A program made the position numbers and the translations under genes. Under the pieces are notes generated by a model, which was not told the origin of the DNA, did no database searches, and saw only the letters and a program-made list of their open reading frames with translations. A DNA stretch of 64,000 nt. It comes from Oceanimonas aquatica. Its GTDB lineage: Bacteria; Pseudomonadota; Gammaproteobacteria; Enterobacterales; Aeromonadaceae. Each line of letters starts with the position of its first letter. Position 1 is the stretch's first letter. Of this stretch, positions 50,758-58,930 are shown one piece after another. The stretch spans positions 181,804-245,803 of the forward strand of contig NZ_JAVBHX010000002.1 of the NCBI RefSeq assembly GCF_030732065.1, read 5' to 3'.

Positions 50758-51980
50758 GCTCTCGCTCCGGGTTTGGCCGCCTCGAAATGAGCCAGACCTA
50801 TGGTGCCTTCCAGAAATCCCCCCTCGCAGTAGGCAAAATAGAAGGCCCACAGCCGCTGAAAATCGGCGTGATAGCCCAAGCGGCTCAGTTCGGGCCCGGC
50901 CTGGCGAAAACGTTCGGCCCAGATGCGCAGGGTTTCGGCATAATGCCAGCCATAATCGTGCAGCCGTACCAGGGTCATGTCGGTCTGCTCCCGCAGATGG
51001 CGTGACATTTCACTCACCGACGGCAGACAGCCGCCGGGGAAGATGTAACGCTGAATAAAGTCCACGCCTTTGCGGTATTGCTGGTAACGCTGATCGGCAA
51101 TGGTAATGGCCTGGATCAGCAGGCGGCCATCGGGCTTTAGCAGCCGGTTCAGCATGCGAAAATATTCCGGCAGATATTCATGGCCCACGGCTTCAATCAT
51201 CTCCACCGACACCAGCTTGTCATACTGACCGGTGAGCTCCCGGTAATCCTTCAGCAGCAGGGTGACCCGGCTCTCCAGCCCCTCTTCCCTGACCCGCCGC
51301 TGTGCATGCTCAAACTGCTCCCGGGACAGCGTGGTGGTGGTCACCCGGCAGCCGTAATGGCGCGCCGCGTAGCAGGCCAGTCCGCCCCAGCCGGTGCCGA
51401 TTTCCAGCAGGTGATCGTCCGGCTTCAGCTCCAGCCGCGAGCAAATCAGCCTGAGCTTGTGCTCCTGCGCCAGCTCCAGTGAGGAATGGTTTCTTGGAAA
51501 CACCGCCGAGGAGTACTGCATATGAGGGTCGAGAAACAGCTCATACATGTCGTTGCCCAGATCGTAATGGGCGGCAATATTGGCCCGGCTGCCCGCCTTG
51601 GAGTTGCGGTTACGCTTGTGGGTCAGCAGGTGCCAGGGCCAGGTAAGCCAGCCCAGGCGACGCTCGAGCCTGTCCAGCACCGCCATGTTGCGGGCAAACA
51701 GCCGCACCAGCGCCGTCAGATCCGGACTGTGCCAGCCCCCCTCCACCCAGGACTCGGCGGCACCAATGCTGCCGCCGGTCATCAGCCGGCGATAAAACCG
51801 CGGATCCCGCACCCGCACTTCGGCCTGCAGACAAGCCTCGGGCTCACCGAAAAAAAAGCGATCATCGCCGTCCTGCACCGTCAGCCCGGCGTCTTTCAGG
51901 CCGGACAACAAGGAAAATGCCAGACTGCGGGCCCAGCGATCCAGGCGGCGGGGGGCGGCTAGAGTCAGGGTTGTTTCCAT
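50727..51980 (-). CDS. Cfa-like SAM-dependent fatty-acyl methyltransferase with altered active site
   Basis: 417 residues with the cyclopropane-fatty-acid synthase fold: NIAAHYDLGNDMYELFLD, LLEIGTGWGGLACYAARHYG (SAM site), YIFPGGCLPSVSEM. Compared with E. coli Cfa, whose bicarbonate site uses Cys139, Glu239, His266, Ile268 and Tyr317, the Cys is Ser158, Glu263 is kept, its His neighbour is Ala264, and the His266 position is Gln290. It may therefore methylate an acyl chain without ring closure. It is the eighth gene of the operon, ten bases after the DUF1365 gene. Confidence 0.85.
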   Translation of the reverse strand: METTLTLAAPRRLDRWARSLAFSLLSGLKDAGLTVQDGDDRFFFGEPEACLQAEVRVRDPRFYRRLMTGGSIGAAESWVEGGWHSPDLTALVRLFARNMAVLDRLERRLGWLTWPWHLLTHKRNRNSKAGSRANIAAHYDLGNDMYELFLDPHMQYSSAVFPRNHSSLELAQEHKLRLICSRLELKPDDHLLEIGTGWGGLACYAARHYGCRVTTTTLSREQFEHAQRRVREEGLESRVTLLLKDYRELTGQYDKLVSVEMIEAVGHEYLPEYFRMLNRLLKPDGRLLIQAITIADQRYQQYRKGVDFIQRYIFPGGCLPSVSEMSRHLREQTDMTLVRLHDYGWHYAETLRIWAERFRQAGPELSRLGYHADFQRLWAFYFAYCEGGFLEGTIGLAHFEAAKPGARACRSGNGPSL

Positions 51981-51990
51981 CTTGGCGTCC

Positions 51991-52710
51991 TTAAGGATGT
52001 GAATGGTAGGGAATGCGTTTTAAAAACAGCTTCAGCGCCTGCCAGTAAATGCCGCGCACCACGGTCAGGGTCATCACCGGCCACTGGCGCAGGGCCGTGG
52101 TCAGGGCGCTCGCCTCAAATGGCCGGCGGCGCAGCGTCAGGGTGGCGTCAAACAGCAATTCGGGGTTGCGGTTTTCAATGTGCACCAGCGCCCGTTTGGC
52201 CGGCGCGATAATGCGCCAGTGGTAATCCATGGCCATGCCCATAAAAGGCGAGACATGAAACGCCTTTTCGGTAGCCTGAGGCTGTTCGAGATCCACCAGA
52301 TAGCAGTGGCGCTCGTTCCAGGGCGTGTTGTGCACTTCCGCCAGCAGGTATCGGGCCTCTCCGTTTCGGTAACAGAAAAACAGGTTCACCGGGCTGAAAT
52401 AAATGCCGAAACAGCGCACCTGCCCCAGCATGACTATCCGCTCCAGCCCGTCGGCCTCGCCACCGAGGCGCGCCACTTCCTGCAGTACCGCCTGTTTGAG
52501 CGGCCGTCCGGGGTCTCCCAGATAATCGCGACGGCGAAAACTCAGGGGCGCAAAGCGCTCGAGGGCAAACCAGCGGCTGGCGGCGGCAAGCTCCGGCAGT
52601 TCGTCCAGATCCAGCGCCAGCATATAGAGGCCGTAGCTGAAGGCATGCTTTCTGGGCTGATAGCGACGATGGCGCACCACGCCGGTGTAAATGGCACTGT
52701 TCAGGCTCAT
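51991..52710 (-). CDS. DUF1365 family protein
   Basis: 239 residues. YTGVVRHRRYQPRKHAFSYG at the start, PVNLFFCYRNGEARYLLAEV and AFHVSPFMGMAMDYHWRI match DUF1365 (COG3496). The family is almost always coupled to the FAD oxidoreductase and Cfa-like genes and is thought to serve the same lipid pathway. Its start overlaps the oxidoreductase stop by four bases. Function unknown. Confidence 0.88.
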   Translation of the reverse strand: MSLNSAIYTGVVRHRRYQPRKHAFSYGLYMLALDLDELPELAAASRWFALERFAPLSFRRRDYLGDPGRPLKQAVLQEVARLGGEADGLERIVMLGQVRCFGIYFSPVNLFFCYRNGEARYLLAEVHNTPWNERHCYLVDLEQPQATEKAFHVSPFMGMAMDYHWRIIAPAKRALVHIENRNPELLFDATLTLRRRPFEASALTTALRQWPVMTLTVVRGIYWQALKLFLKRIPYHSHP

Positions 52711-53954
52711 AGGCTGACTCCGAAACGTTCACACACATCCAGGGCACTGCGTACGCCGTCTTCATGAAAGCCGTTGTACCAGTAGGCGCCGCAAAAATGG
52801 GTGTGATCCTGGCCGCAGATGTCCCGGCGGCGGGCCTGCGCGGCAATGGCAGCCTGGTTATAAACAGGGTGCGCATAGGTAAAGCGATGCAGAATGCGCT
52901 CGGGATCGATGGCCTCGCTGCGGTTCAGGGTGACGCACAGGGTCTCGTCGGCCTCTATGCCCTGCAAAATGTTCATGTTGTAGGTCACCGCCGGCAACGC
53001 CTGCTCGCCGCCATCGAGGTAATAGTTCCAGCTGGCCCAGGCCCGGGGCTCGGTGGGCAGCAGGCGCGTGTCGGTGTGCAGCACCACCTCGTTGTTGCGA
53101 TAGGCCAGCCCGCCCAGCACGGTCTGCTCCGCCTCGGTGGCGTCATCCAGCAGGCGCAGCGCCTGATCCGAGTGACAGGCCAGAATCACCTCGTCAAAGT
53201 GTTCACGGCCGGCGCTCGTGGCTATCTCCACGCCGCCATTCCCCCGACGCACCGACTGCACCGGGGTGTTCAGGCGCAGATCCTGCACCCCCTTCACCAG
53301 CGCCGGTATATAGCTGCGCGAGCCCCCTTCCACCACATACCACTGGGGCCGGTCTACCAGGTTGAGCAGGCCGTGATGGTTGAAAAAGCGCAAAAAGAAG
53401 GCCAGGGGAAAGTCCCGGCTGTCGGCCAGGGACGACGACCAGATGGCCGCCACCATGGGCAGCACATAATGGCCGGCAAAAAACTCGGAGAAGCCATGCT
53501 GAGCAAGAAACCCGCCCAGGGTCTCGTCATTGCTCAGGCTGCCCTCTTTCAGCGCCCGTTTGCACAAGAGGTTAAAGCGCACGATTTCCAGCAAAAAGCC
53601 ATAGAAGCGACCGTTTACCAGGTTTTTGCGCTGGGCAAACAGGGTATTGAGGGTATGGCCGTTGTACTCCAGCCCGGTGGCCGCCTGCTGCACGCTGAAG
53701 CTCATTTCGGTGGGCCGGGCCTTGACTCCGATCTGCGCCAGCAGCCGCTGAAAACGCGGATAGGTACGGTCGTTGAACACGATAAAACCGGTGTCCACCG
53801 CATGAGTACGGCCGTTCAGGGTCACGTCCACGGTGGCGGTGTGACCGCCGAGGTAATCGTTGGCTTCAAACAGCGTTACCCTGTGCTGCCGGCTCAGCAG
53901 CCAGGCACAGGTCAGGCCGGCAATGCCGCTGCCGATGACGGCGATATGGCTCAT
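52707..53954 (-). CDS. FAD/NAD(P)-binding oxidoreductase (COG2907 type)
   Basis: 415 residues. The N-terminal Rossmann motif IAVIGSGIAGLTCAWLLSR, then ANDYLGGHTATVDV and VDTGFIVFNDRTYP, belong to the amine-oxidase/desaturase-like flavoproteins of COG2907. The C-terminal HFCGAYWYNGFHEDGVRSAL closes the FAD site. It probably oxidises a lipid or isoprenoid-type substrate; exact reaction unknown. ATG at 53954 overlaps the SDR stop by four bases and lies behind AGGAGC. Confidence 0.88.
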   Translation of the reverse strand: MSHIAVIGSGIAGLTCAWLLSRQHRVTLFEANDYLGGHTATVDVTLNGRTHAVDTGFIVFNDRTYPRFQRLLAQIGVKARPTEMSFSVQQAATGLEYNGHTLNTLFAQRKNLVNGRFYGFLLEIVRFNLLCKRALKEGSLSNDETLGGFLAQHGFSEFFAGHYVLPMVAAIWSSSLADSRDFPLAFFLRFFNHHGLLNLVDRPQWYVVEGGSRSYIPALVKGVQDLRLNTPVQSVRRGNGGVEIATSAGREHFDEVILACHSDQALRLLDDATEAEQTVLGGLAYRNNEVVLHTDTRLLPTEPRAWASWNYYLDGGEQALPAVTYNMNILQGIEADETLCVTLNRSEAIDPERILHRFTYAHPVYNQAAIAAQARRRDICGQDHTHFCGAYWYNGFHEDGVRSALDVCERFGVSL

Positions 53955-54679
53955 GCGTGCTCCTTTTTCATGCGACGGGCCAGGCTCAGCCACAACCGCT
54001 GTGGCAACCAGGACAACAGCCTGAGGGTGGCGATAAACACGCCGGGAAAGGTGACTTCACTTTTGCCCCTGGCCAGGCCGGCACGAATGGCCCGGCTGGC
54101 CTGCTCGGGGCTGACCCGCCCGGGCATGGGAAAGTCGTTTTTTTGCGTGAGCGGCGTGTCCACAAAGCCGGGACGCACCAGGCTGACCGCCACCCTGGCC
54201 GGGTCCAGATCCACCGCCAGGGTGCGGGCCAGGTAGTCCACCCCGGCCTTGGACGCCCCATAGGCTTCGGCCCGGGTCAGCGGCACAAAGGTTACCGACG
54301 AACTGACCAGCGCCAGCCGGCCGCCGGTCTTGATACGCGGCAACACCGCCGCCACGCAGTTACCGGTGCCGGTCAGGTTGGCCTGCACCACCCGCTCGAA
54401 CAGGGCGGCATCAAAGGCGTGGGCATCGTCCACGTATTCACAGGTGCCGGCATTCAAAATGGCCAGATCCACCGGGGCCACCTCACTTAAGCTACCGGCA
54501 GCGGCATCGCGGTCGTTGATGTCAAAGACAGCGTATTCCACCCGCTCGCCGGGCAGCACCTGGGCCAGTTTGTCCGCGTTCCGGCCGCAGGCCACCACCT
54601 GCCAGCCTTCAGCCAGGTAATCGGTTGCCAGCTGCAGGCCAATGCCCGAGCTGGCGCCGGTAATCAGTACCCGTCGCAT
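53951..54679 (-). CDS. Short-chain dehydrogenase/reductase
   Basis: 242 residues. The coenzyme-binding [19 protein letters not shown], the NAG-type LAILNAGTCEYV and the active-site YGASKAGVDYLARTL (Tyr-x-x-x-Lys) with the upstream Ser in LVSSSVTF define a classical SDR. NADP preference is not clear. It overlaps the NTF2-like gene by 16 bases and the oxidoreductase gene by four. Confidence 0.9.
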   Translation of the reverse strand: MRRVLITGASSGIGLQLATDYLAEGWQVVACGRNADKLAQVLPGERVEYAVFDINDRDAAAGSLSEVAPVDLAILNAGTCEYVDDAHAFDAALFERVVQANLTGTGNCVAAVLPRIKTGGRLALVSSSVTFVPLTRAEAYGASKAGVDYLARTLAVDLDPARVAVSLVRPGFVDTPLTQKNDFPMPGRVSPEQASRAIRAGLARGKSEVTFPGVFIATLRLLSWLPQRLWLSLARRMKKEHA

Positions 54680-55098
54680 GAATTCAGCCTCCGTTTCAGG
54701 GCGCGAATGCAGCCGCCGAGCAGCGGCAGCCGCTCATAGAGCATGGCGCCAAGGTCAAAGAAGTCTCTGTGGTAATAGATGCTGTCGGCAAAACACAGGT
54801 GACTGACGCCCGGCACGCTCACCGGCCGGCCACTGTTGAGCCGGGGGTGAATAAAGTGCATTTCCCAGCGCACATAGGCCTCTCCCTCCTGCTCCATCAC
54901 CTGAATGATGTCAAAACGGCATTGCTTTACCTGGGTAAACAGCCCTTCGAAATAAGCCTCCAACGCCTCGATGCCACGAATGTCATGGGCCGGATCGGCA
55001 AACAGCACATCGTCCGAATACACCCGGCGCAGGCCATCCAGCTCGTCGGGCGACAGGCTTTGATACAGCCGGCAAAAGGCGTCCAGAGCCGGGCTCAT
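54664..55098 (-). CDS. NTF2-like (SnoaL) family protein
   Basis: 144 residues: [42 protein letters not shown] and [19 protein letters not shown] are typical of the nuclear transport factor 2/SnoaL fold, a cone-shaped pocket used by many small enzymes or binding proteins. No catalytic claim. It overlaps photolyase by four bases. Confidence 0.85.
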   Translation of the reverse strand: MSPALDAFCRLYQSLSPDELDGLRRVYSDDVLFADPAHDIRGIEALEAYFEGLFTQVKQCRFDIIQVMEQEGEAYVRWEMHFIHPRLNSGRPVSVPGVSHLCFADSIYYHRDFFDLGAMLYERLPLLGGCIRALKRRLNSCDGY

Positions 55099-56504
55099 AC
55101 CGCCTCCTCGTCCTTCAGAGCGTCAAACATGGCAATGGCGTGCCGTCGCGCCCTGGCGTGATCTACCAGGGGCGGCGTGTAGTCACCCTCGCGCCGGTGC
55201 GAGCGCAGCCACTCATGGGGCGCATGAATGTGCTTGGCCGGCACGGCCTTGAGCTCCGGCACCCAGCGGCGAATAAAGTCGCCGTCGGGGTCAAAGCGTG
55301 CACTCTGGGTGACGGGGTTGAACACGCGAAAATAGGGGGCGGCATCGGCGCCGGTGCCCGCCGCCCACTGCCAGCCGCCATTGTTGGCGGCCAGCTCGCC
55401 GTCAATCAGATTGGCCATAAACCAGGCCTCGCCCCGGCGCCAGTCGATATGTAAATCCTTGGTGAGAAAGCTGGCCACTATCATGCGCAGCCGGTTGTGC
55501 ATCCAGCCGGTTTCCCGCAGGCAGCGCATGGCGGCATCGACGATGGGATAACCGGTCTGCCCTGCACACCAGGCGCTAAAGGCCCCCTCGTCGTCGCTCC
55601 ATTGCAGCGCTTCGGTTTCCGTCTTGAAGGCCCGGTTCATGGAAAGCTGAGGAAAGGCCACCAGCAGGTGGCGATAAAACTCCCGCCAGATCAACTCGTT
55701 CAGCCAGACAAAGCCCCGCTCGCCCCGTCCAAACGGCAAACTGCCCAGTTCGTTCTCCATGGCCGCCAGGCACTGCTTGGGCGACAATACGCCCAGTGCC
55801 AGATACGGCGACAGCCGGCTGGTGCCCGCCTCGGCGGGAAAATCCCGGCGTTCGCCATAATCAAGCAACTGCAATGAGCAGAAGTGGGTCAGCGCGTCCC
55901 GGGCGGCTTCTTCACCGGCAGGCCAGGCGCTGCTGTTTTTCAGCTCCCCCGACAAGGACACGGCCATCGCCTCGCAGGCTGGGTTATGCGCCTCGGGCAC
56001 CGGCAGCAACCGGTAGCCATGGGCTTTGAGCGCACTCAGCCAGGCTTTGGAATAGGGCGTGAACACCCGGTACATATCGCCACTTTGGGTGGTGATGCTG
56101 CCATGGTTCATCACGCAGTCGCCGTTATAGACCCGGCAGGGAATGGCAAGGACCTGTTGCACCGCCTTGTCCCGGCGGCGCTCATTGACGCCAATATCCC
56201 GGTTGGCATACAGGGCGTCAAACTTGTGCTGTTTCACCCAGCCGGCGAGCAGATCCGGCACCTCGCCAAACCCGTCGCATTCCAGTACCTCAAACGGCAC
56301 TCCCAGGGCGGCCAGGCGCTCACTCAGGGCCTGCAGATTGCGGCTCAGAAAATCCCGCTGCATGGGGCTGTTGCCGTGCTCACGCCACTGGCCGGGGCAA
56401 TCGATATACACCGCTCTCACGCTGTCGCCCTCGTTCATGGCGGCATGCAGGGCCGGATTGTCGGCCACCCGCAAATCGTTTCTAAACCACACCAAATGTC
56501 GCAT
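55095..56504 (-). CDS. phrB: Deoxyribodipyrimidine photolyase (class I)
   Basis: 469 residues. The N-terminal antenna domain begins [20 protein letters not shown]. The FAD-binding domain shows [53 protein letters not shown] contacts and [18 protein letters not shown]. It uses blue light to split cyclobutane pyrimidine dimers. ATG 56504 has GAGGAAG upstream and lies inside the 3' end of the MerR gene (23-base overlap). Confidence 0.95.
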   Translation of the reverse strand: MRHLVWFRNDLRVADNPALHAAMNEGDSVRAVYIDCPGQWREHGNSPMQRDFLSRNLQALSERLAALGVPFEVLECDGFGEVPDLLAGWVKQHKFDALYANRDIGVNERRRDKAVQQVLAIPCRVYNGDCVMNHGSITTQSGDMYRVFTPYSKAWLSALKAHGYRLLPVPEAHNPACEAMAVSLSGELKNSSAWPAGEEAARDALTHFCSLQLLDYGERRDFPAEAGTSRLSPYLALGVLSPKQCLAAMENELGSLPFGRGERGFVWLNELIWREFYRHLLVAFPQLSMNRAFKTETEALQWSDDEGAFSAWCAGQTGYPIVDAAMRCLRETGWMHNRLRMIVASFLTKDLHIDWRRGEAWFMANLIDGELAANNGGWQWAAGTGADAAPYFRVFNPVTQSARFDPDGDFIRRWVPELKAVPAKHIHAPHEWLRSHRREGDYTPPLVDHARARRHAIAMFDALKDEEAV

Positions 56505-57321
56505 CGTGCTTCCTCGCGATTTCGCTGACGGTGTTTTCATGGGGCCGGTTCAGCCAGCCTTGCTCGGCGTACATGCGGCCCAGCTCACCGGTAAAAAAAC
56601 AGTGCTCGGGCCAGCACTCGGCCCGCTCGGCAAACCAGCTCTGGGTCAGGCCCCCCCCCAGCACCACCACCAGGGCATCGCACTGCAGGCGCTCCGCCGC
56701 CAGCGGCAACTGCAGCGGCTCAAGCTGACCCAGCTCCAGGCTACGACATTCCAGCCCCTGCAATTCAAAGCAGGTAAGCAGGCTGGCCTGTTCACTGCCC
56801 TGCCCCACTCGGGCCACGGCAATACGCGGGCCGGTTTTAATGGTCAGCAATTGAGTGAACGCCCGGGCCAGCAGGGCCGTGGCACTTTGCTCGATCAACT
56901 GGCCGTCGGGGCGCGCCAGACGGGCCAGCGCGGAAAGCCAGGGTTCAATCACGTGGCGCAGCAGCAACTCCGCCGGATACAGGCTGGCCAGTTCATTCAG
57001 ATCCGCCTCCAGCCGGCCCAGATTGAGCGTCGTGGCGGCATCCAGCAGCCGGTGGCGCGCCTGCTCCCAGTTGGAGCCTTCTTCCACCGGCCGGGGATTG
57101 TTCAGCATTCCCTTGACCTGGCCGATGCTGACCCCCTGCTCCAGCCAGTGCAGGATCTGACGGATCAGGGCAATGTCGTCATCGGAATAGAGCCGGTGGC
57201 CCTTGTCGGTGCGCGCCGGCTTGAGCAGGCCGTAACGGCGCTGCCAGGCTCGCAGGGTCACCGGGTTGATGCCGGTGAGGCGCGAAACCTCCCTGATGGG
57301 GTATTGGGGCTCAGATGCCAT
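56482..57321 (-). CDS. MerR-family regulator, MlrA/LitR-like with degenerate C-terminal domain
   Basis: 279 residues. The N-terminal MerR helix-turn-helix ([40 protein letters not shown]) belongs to the MlrA/CarH/LitR branch. In CarH the helical bundle has a Trp/Glu-His signature and the cobalamin domain a Glu-x-His-x-x-Gly. Here the corresponding stretches ([28 protein letters not shown]) lack these His residues, so light sensing through B12 seems lost. It probably controls this operon through the TTGTACAA repeats upstream. It overlaps ybgA by 11 bases. Confidence 0.87.
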   Translation of the reverse strand: MASEPQYPIREVSRLTGINPVTLRAWQRRYGLLKPARTDKGHRLYSDDDIALIRQILHWLEQGVSIGQVKGMLNNPRPVEEGSNWEQARHRLLDAATTLNLGRLEADLNELASLYPAELLLRHVIEPWLSALARLARPDGQLIEQSATALLARAFTQLLTIKTGPRIAVARVGQGSEQASLLTCFELQGLECRSLELGQLEPLQLPLAAERLQCDALVVVLGGGLTQSWFAERAECWPEHCFFTGELGRMYAEQGWLNRPHENTVSEIARKHDATFGVV

Positions 57322-58264
57322 AACGCAGTCGCAATGCCTCCGGGTGCGGATCGAGATAGACCTGCTGGCGCAGGTAGTCGTTGGGGTGTTCTTCCAGGTA
57401 GTGACGCAGCAGGGTAATGGGCGCCAGCAGCGGCAATATGCCTTCCCGGTACTGATGAATGGTGCGGGCCAGCTCCTGGCGCTGGCGCGAAGTCAGCTGA
57501 CGCTTGAAGTAGCCCTGCAGGTGCTGCAGCACATTGGTGTGGCCCTTGCGGCTGGCCCGCTTGCTTAACGCGCTCATCAGGCCGTGAATGTAGTGTTCGG
57601 CCTTTTCTTCCGGGTTTTCCGACAGATCCGCCACCAGCCTGCCCAGCTCCTGGTAGCTGTCTCTGTGGTGAGCCATCAGCAGGTACTTATAGCGGCTGTG
57701 AAAGGCGATCAGCCGGGATGGCGTCAGGCCGCGGTGCAGCAGGCACTGCCAGTCATGCAGGGCATAAACCCGGGTCACGAAGTTTTCCCGCAGTACGGGA
57801 TCATTCAGGCGGCCGTCTTCCTCGCAGGGCAGCAGGGGCAACGCCTTCATGATTTCGGCGGCGTAAATGCCCACCCCTTCCTTGGCGTTGCCCTTGCCGC
57901 TTTCGTGGTAAACCCGCACCCGCTCCATGCCGCAGCTGGGCGACTTGGCACACAGCACATAACCGCTCAGGCCTTCGAACTTCGCCGCCATGTTACGGCC
58001 GTAATCGCGCAGAGCGTCGGTCACATCCACGCCCTTGGCGGTCTGGGCGATGACCTGCCCTTCGCCGCCAATCAGCCGAATGCTGGGCCGGGGCGTGCCC
58101 AGGCCGATGGCGATTTCCGGACATACCGGCACGAATTCCACGAACTTTGCCAGCTGCTCGGTACAGAAGTCCGAACGCTTGTGGCCGCCGTCAAAGCGTA
58201 CCTTCTGGCCCATCAGGCATCCGCTGATGCCGAGCTTGATAACATGGGGATCGAACTTGTACAT
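57311..58264 (-). CDS. ybgA: YbgA-type protein (DUF523 + DUF1722), first gene of the photolyase operon
   Basis: 317 residues: an N-terminal DUF523 domain with LGISGCLMGQKVRFDGGHKR and CAKSPSCGMERVRVY (paired Cys), and a C-terminal DUF1722 domain (FHSRYKYLLMAHHRDSYQELG, then TNVLQHLQGYFKRQLTSRQR). E. coli ybgA is likewise next to phr. Function unproven, possibly in thionucleoside/DNA handling. GAGGG lies six bases before the ATG at 58264; ATG at 58267 is also possible. The four TTGTACAA sites lie directly upstream. Confidence 0.9.
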   Translation of the reverse strand: MYKFDPHVIKLGISGCLMGQKVRFDGGHKRSDFCTEQLAKFVEFVPVCPEIAIGLGTPRPSIRLIGGEGQVIAQTAKGVDVTDALRDYGRNMAAKFEGLSGYVLCAKSPSCGMERVRVYHESGKGNAKEGVGIYAAEIMKALPLLPCEEDGRLNDPVLRENFVTRVYALHDWQCLLHRGLTPSRLIAFHSRYKYLLMAHHRDSYQELGRLVADLSENPEEKAEHYIHGLMSALSKRASRKGHTNVLQHLQGYFKRQLTSRQRQELARTIHQYREGILPLLAPITLLRHYLEEHPNDYLRQQVYLDPHPEALRLRYGI

Positions 58265-58275
58265 CATTAACCCTC

Positions 58276-58348
58276 TTGTACAACTATGCGTTTACTCTAG
58301 CGCTAGTTGTACAAGTTGATCAAGGTTGTACAAGAAAAAATTGTACAA
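58276..58348. promoter_or_regulatory. Four TTGTACAA palindromes in the photolyase operon promoter
   Basis: Perfect TTGTACAA occurs at 58276-58283, 58307-58314, 58326-58333 and 58341-58348. On the minus strand TTGATC (58318-58323) and TAGAGT (58294-58299) are 18 bases apart with one palindrome between them, the layout of a MerR-activated promoter. TGTACA-type sites are bound by LitR-class MerR regulators, so autoregulation by the MerR gene two cistrons downstream is likely. Confidence 0.7.
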
Positions 58349-58386
58349 AGCCGGGATTGGGGATTGGGGATATCAGACCGTTATGG

Positions 58387-58537
58387 ACTCCGGGTCAAGC
58401 CCGGAGTGACGAAAGCGTGCCGTCATGCCGGCCATTGAGCCGGCATCCATTGAACTGACAACGCATCGCTCTGTAAGCCCGACTTCAGTCGGGCAAAACG
58501 TGTATCACGCAATACTGCTGCCCCACGTCAGTGGGGC
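58387..58537. repeat. Cluster of four hairpin repeats between the photolyase operon and yeaC
   Basis: Hairpins ACTCCGGG/CCCGGAGT (58387-58407), ATGCCGGC/GCCGGCAT (58425-58446), GCCCGAC/GTCGGGC (58477-58494) and GCCCCAC/GTGGGGC (58520-58537). The first pair recurs near 16410 and the latter layout recurs at 48216. A GGGGATT triplet repeat lies at 58353-58369. No gene is present. Confidence 0.7.
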
Positions 58538-58546
58538 CTACAGGGT

Positions 58547-58825
58547 TTAATTCAGCTTACTGCGCACGATCTCTTCTTCATCGCGGAACTGACGGCGCAG
58601 CTCGGCCTTGGTTTTCATGACCAGCTCGCCGCCCTTGCCAATGCTCATGTGCTCGGGGTTGTCGTTGTGCATGGCCTGCCAGGCCAGCACCGCCTGCATG
58701 CTGTTTTCCTTTTGCTCCTGGGTCAGAGCCGAGCCATCGGGCCACTTGCCCAGTTCAACGGCGGTCTTCAGCCGCTCGTACACTTCTTTGGGCATGGCGG
58801 CAATGGCTTGCTGAAACGATGACAT
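58547..58825 (-). CDS. yeaC: YeaC family protein (DUF1315)
   Basis: 92 residues. AAMPKEVYERLKTAVELGKW, KENSMQAVLAWQAMHN and EHMSIGKGGELVMK match DUF1315/YeaC, of unknown function. AGGAGGAAT precedes the ATG. It stands alone. Confidence 0.9.
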   Translation of the reverse strand: MSSFQQAIAAMPKEVYERLKTAVELGKWPDGSALTQEQKENSMQAVLAWQAMHNDNPEHMSIGKGGELVMKTKAELRRQFRDEEEIVRSKLN

Positions 58826-58870
58826 GACAATTCCTCCTGTAACGATGGTGTCAATTTACCATCGCCAACG

Positions 58871-58900
58871 AAAAAAGGGGCGGCTTGCGCCACCCCTTTT
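58871..58900 (-). terminator. Terminator after the long GAPDH gene
   Basis: Imperfect stem of AAAAGGGG...CCCCTTTT with a GCGC-rich top; on the minus strand it ends in a T run 30 bases past the stop codon. Confidence 0.75.
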
Positions 58901-58930
58901 CACTACCGGTTTGCAAAAATGCGATCAGCC

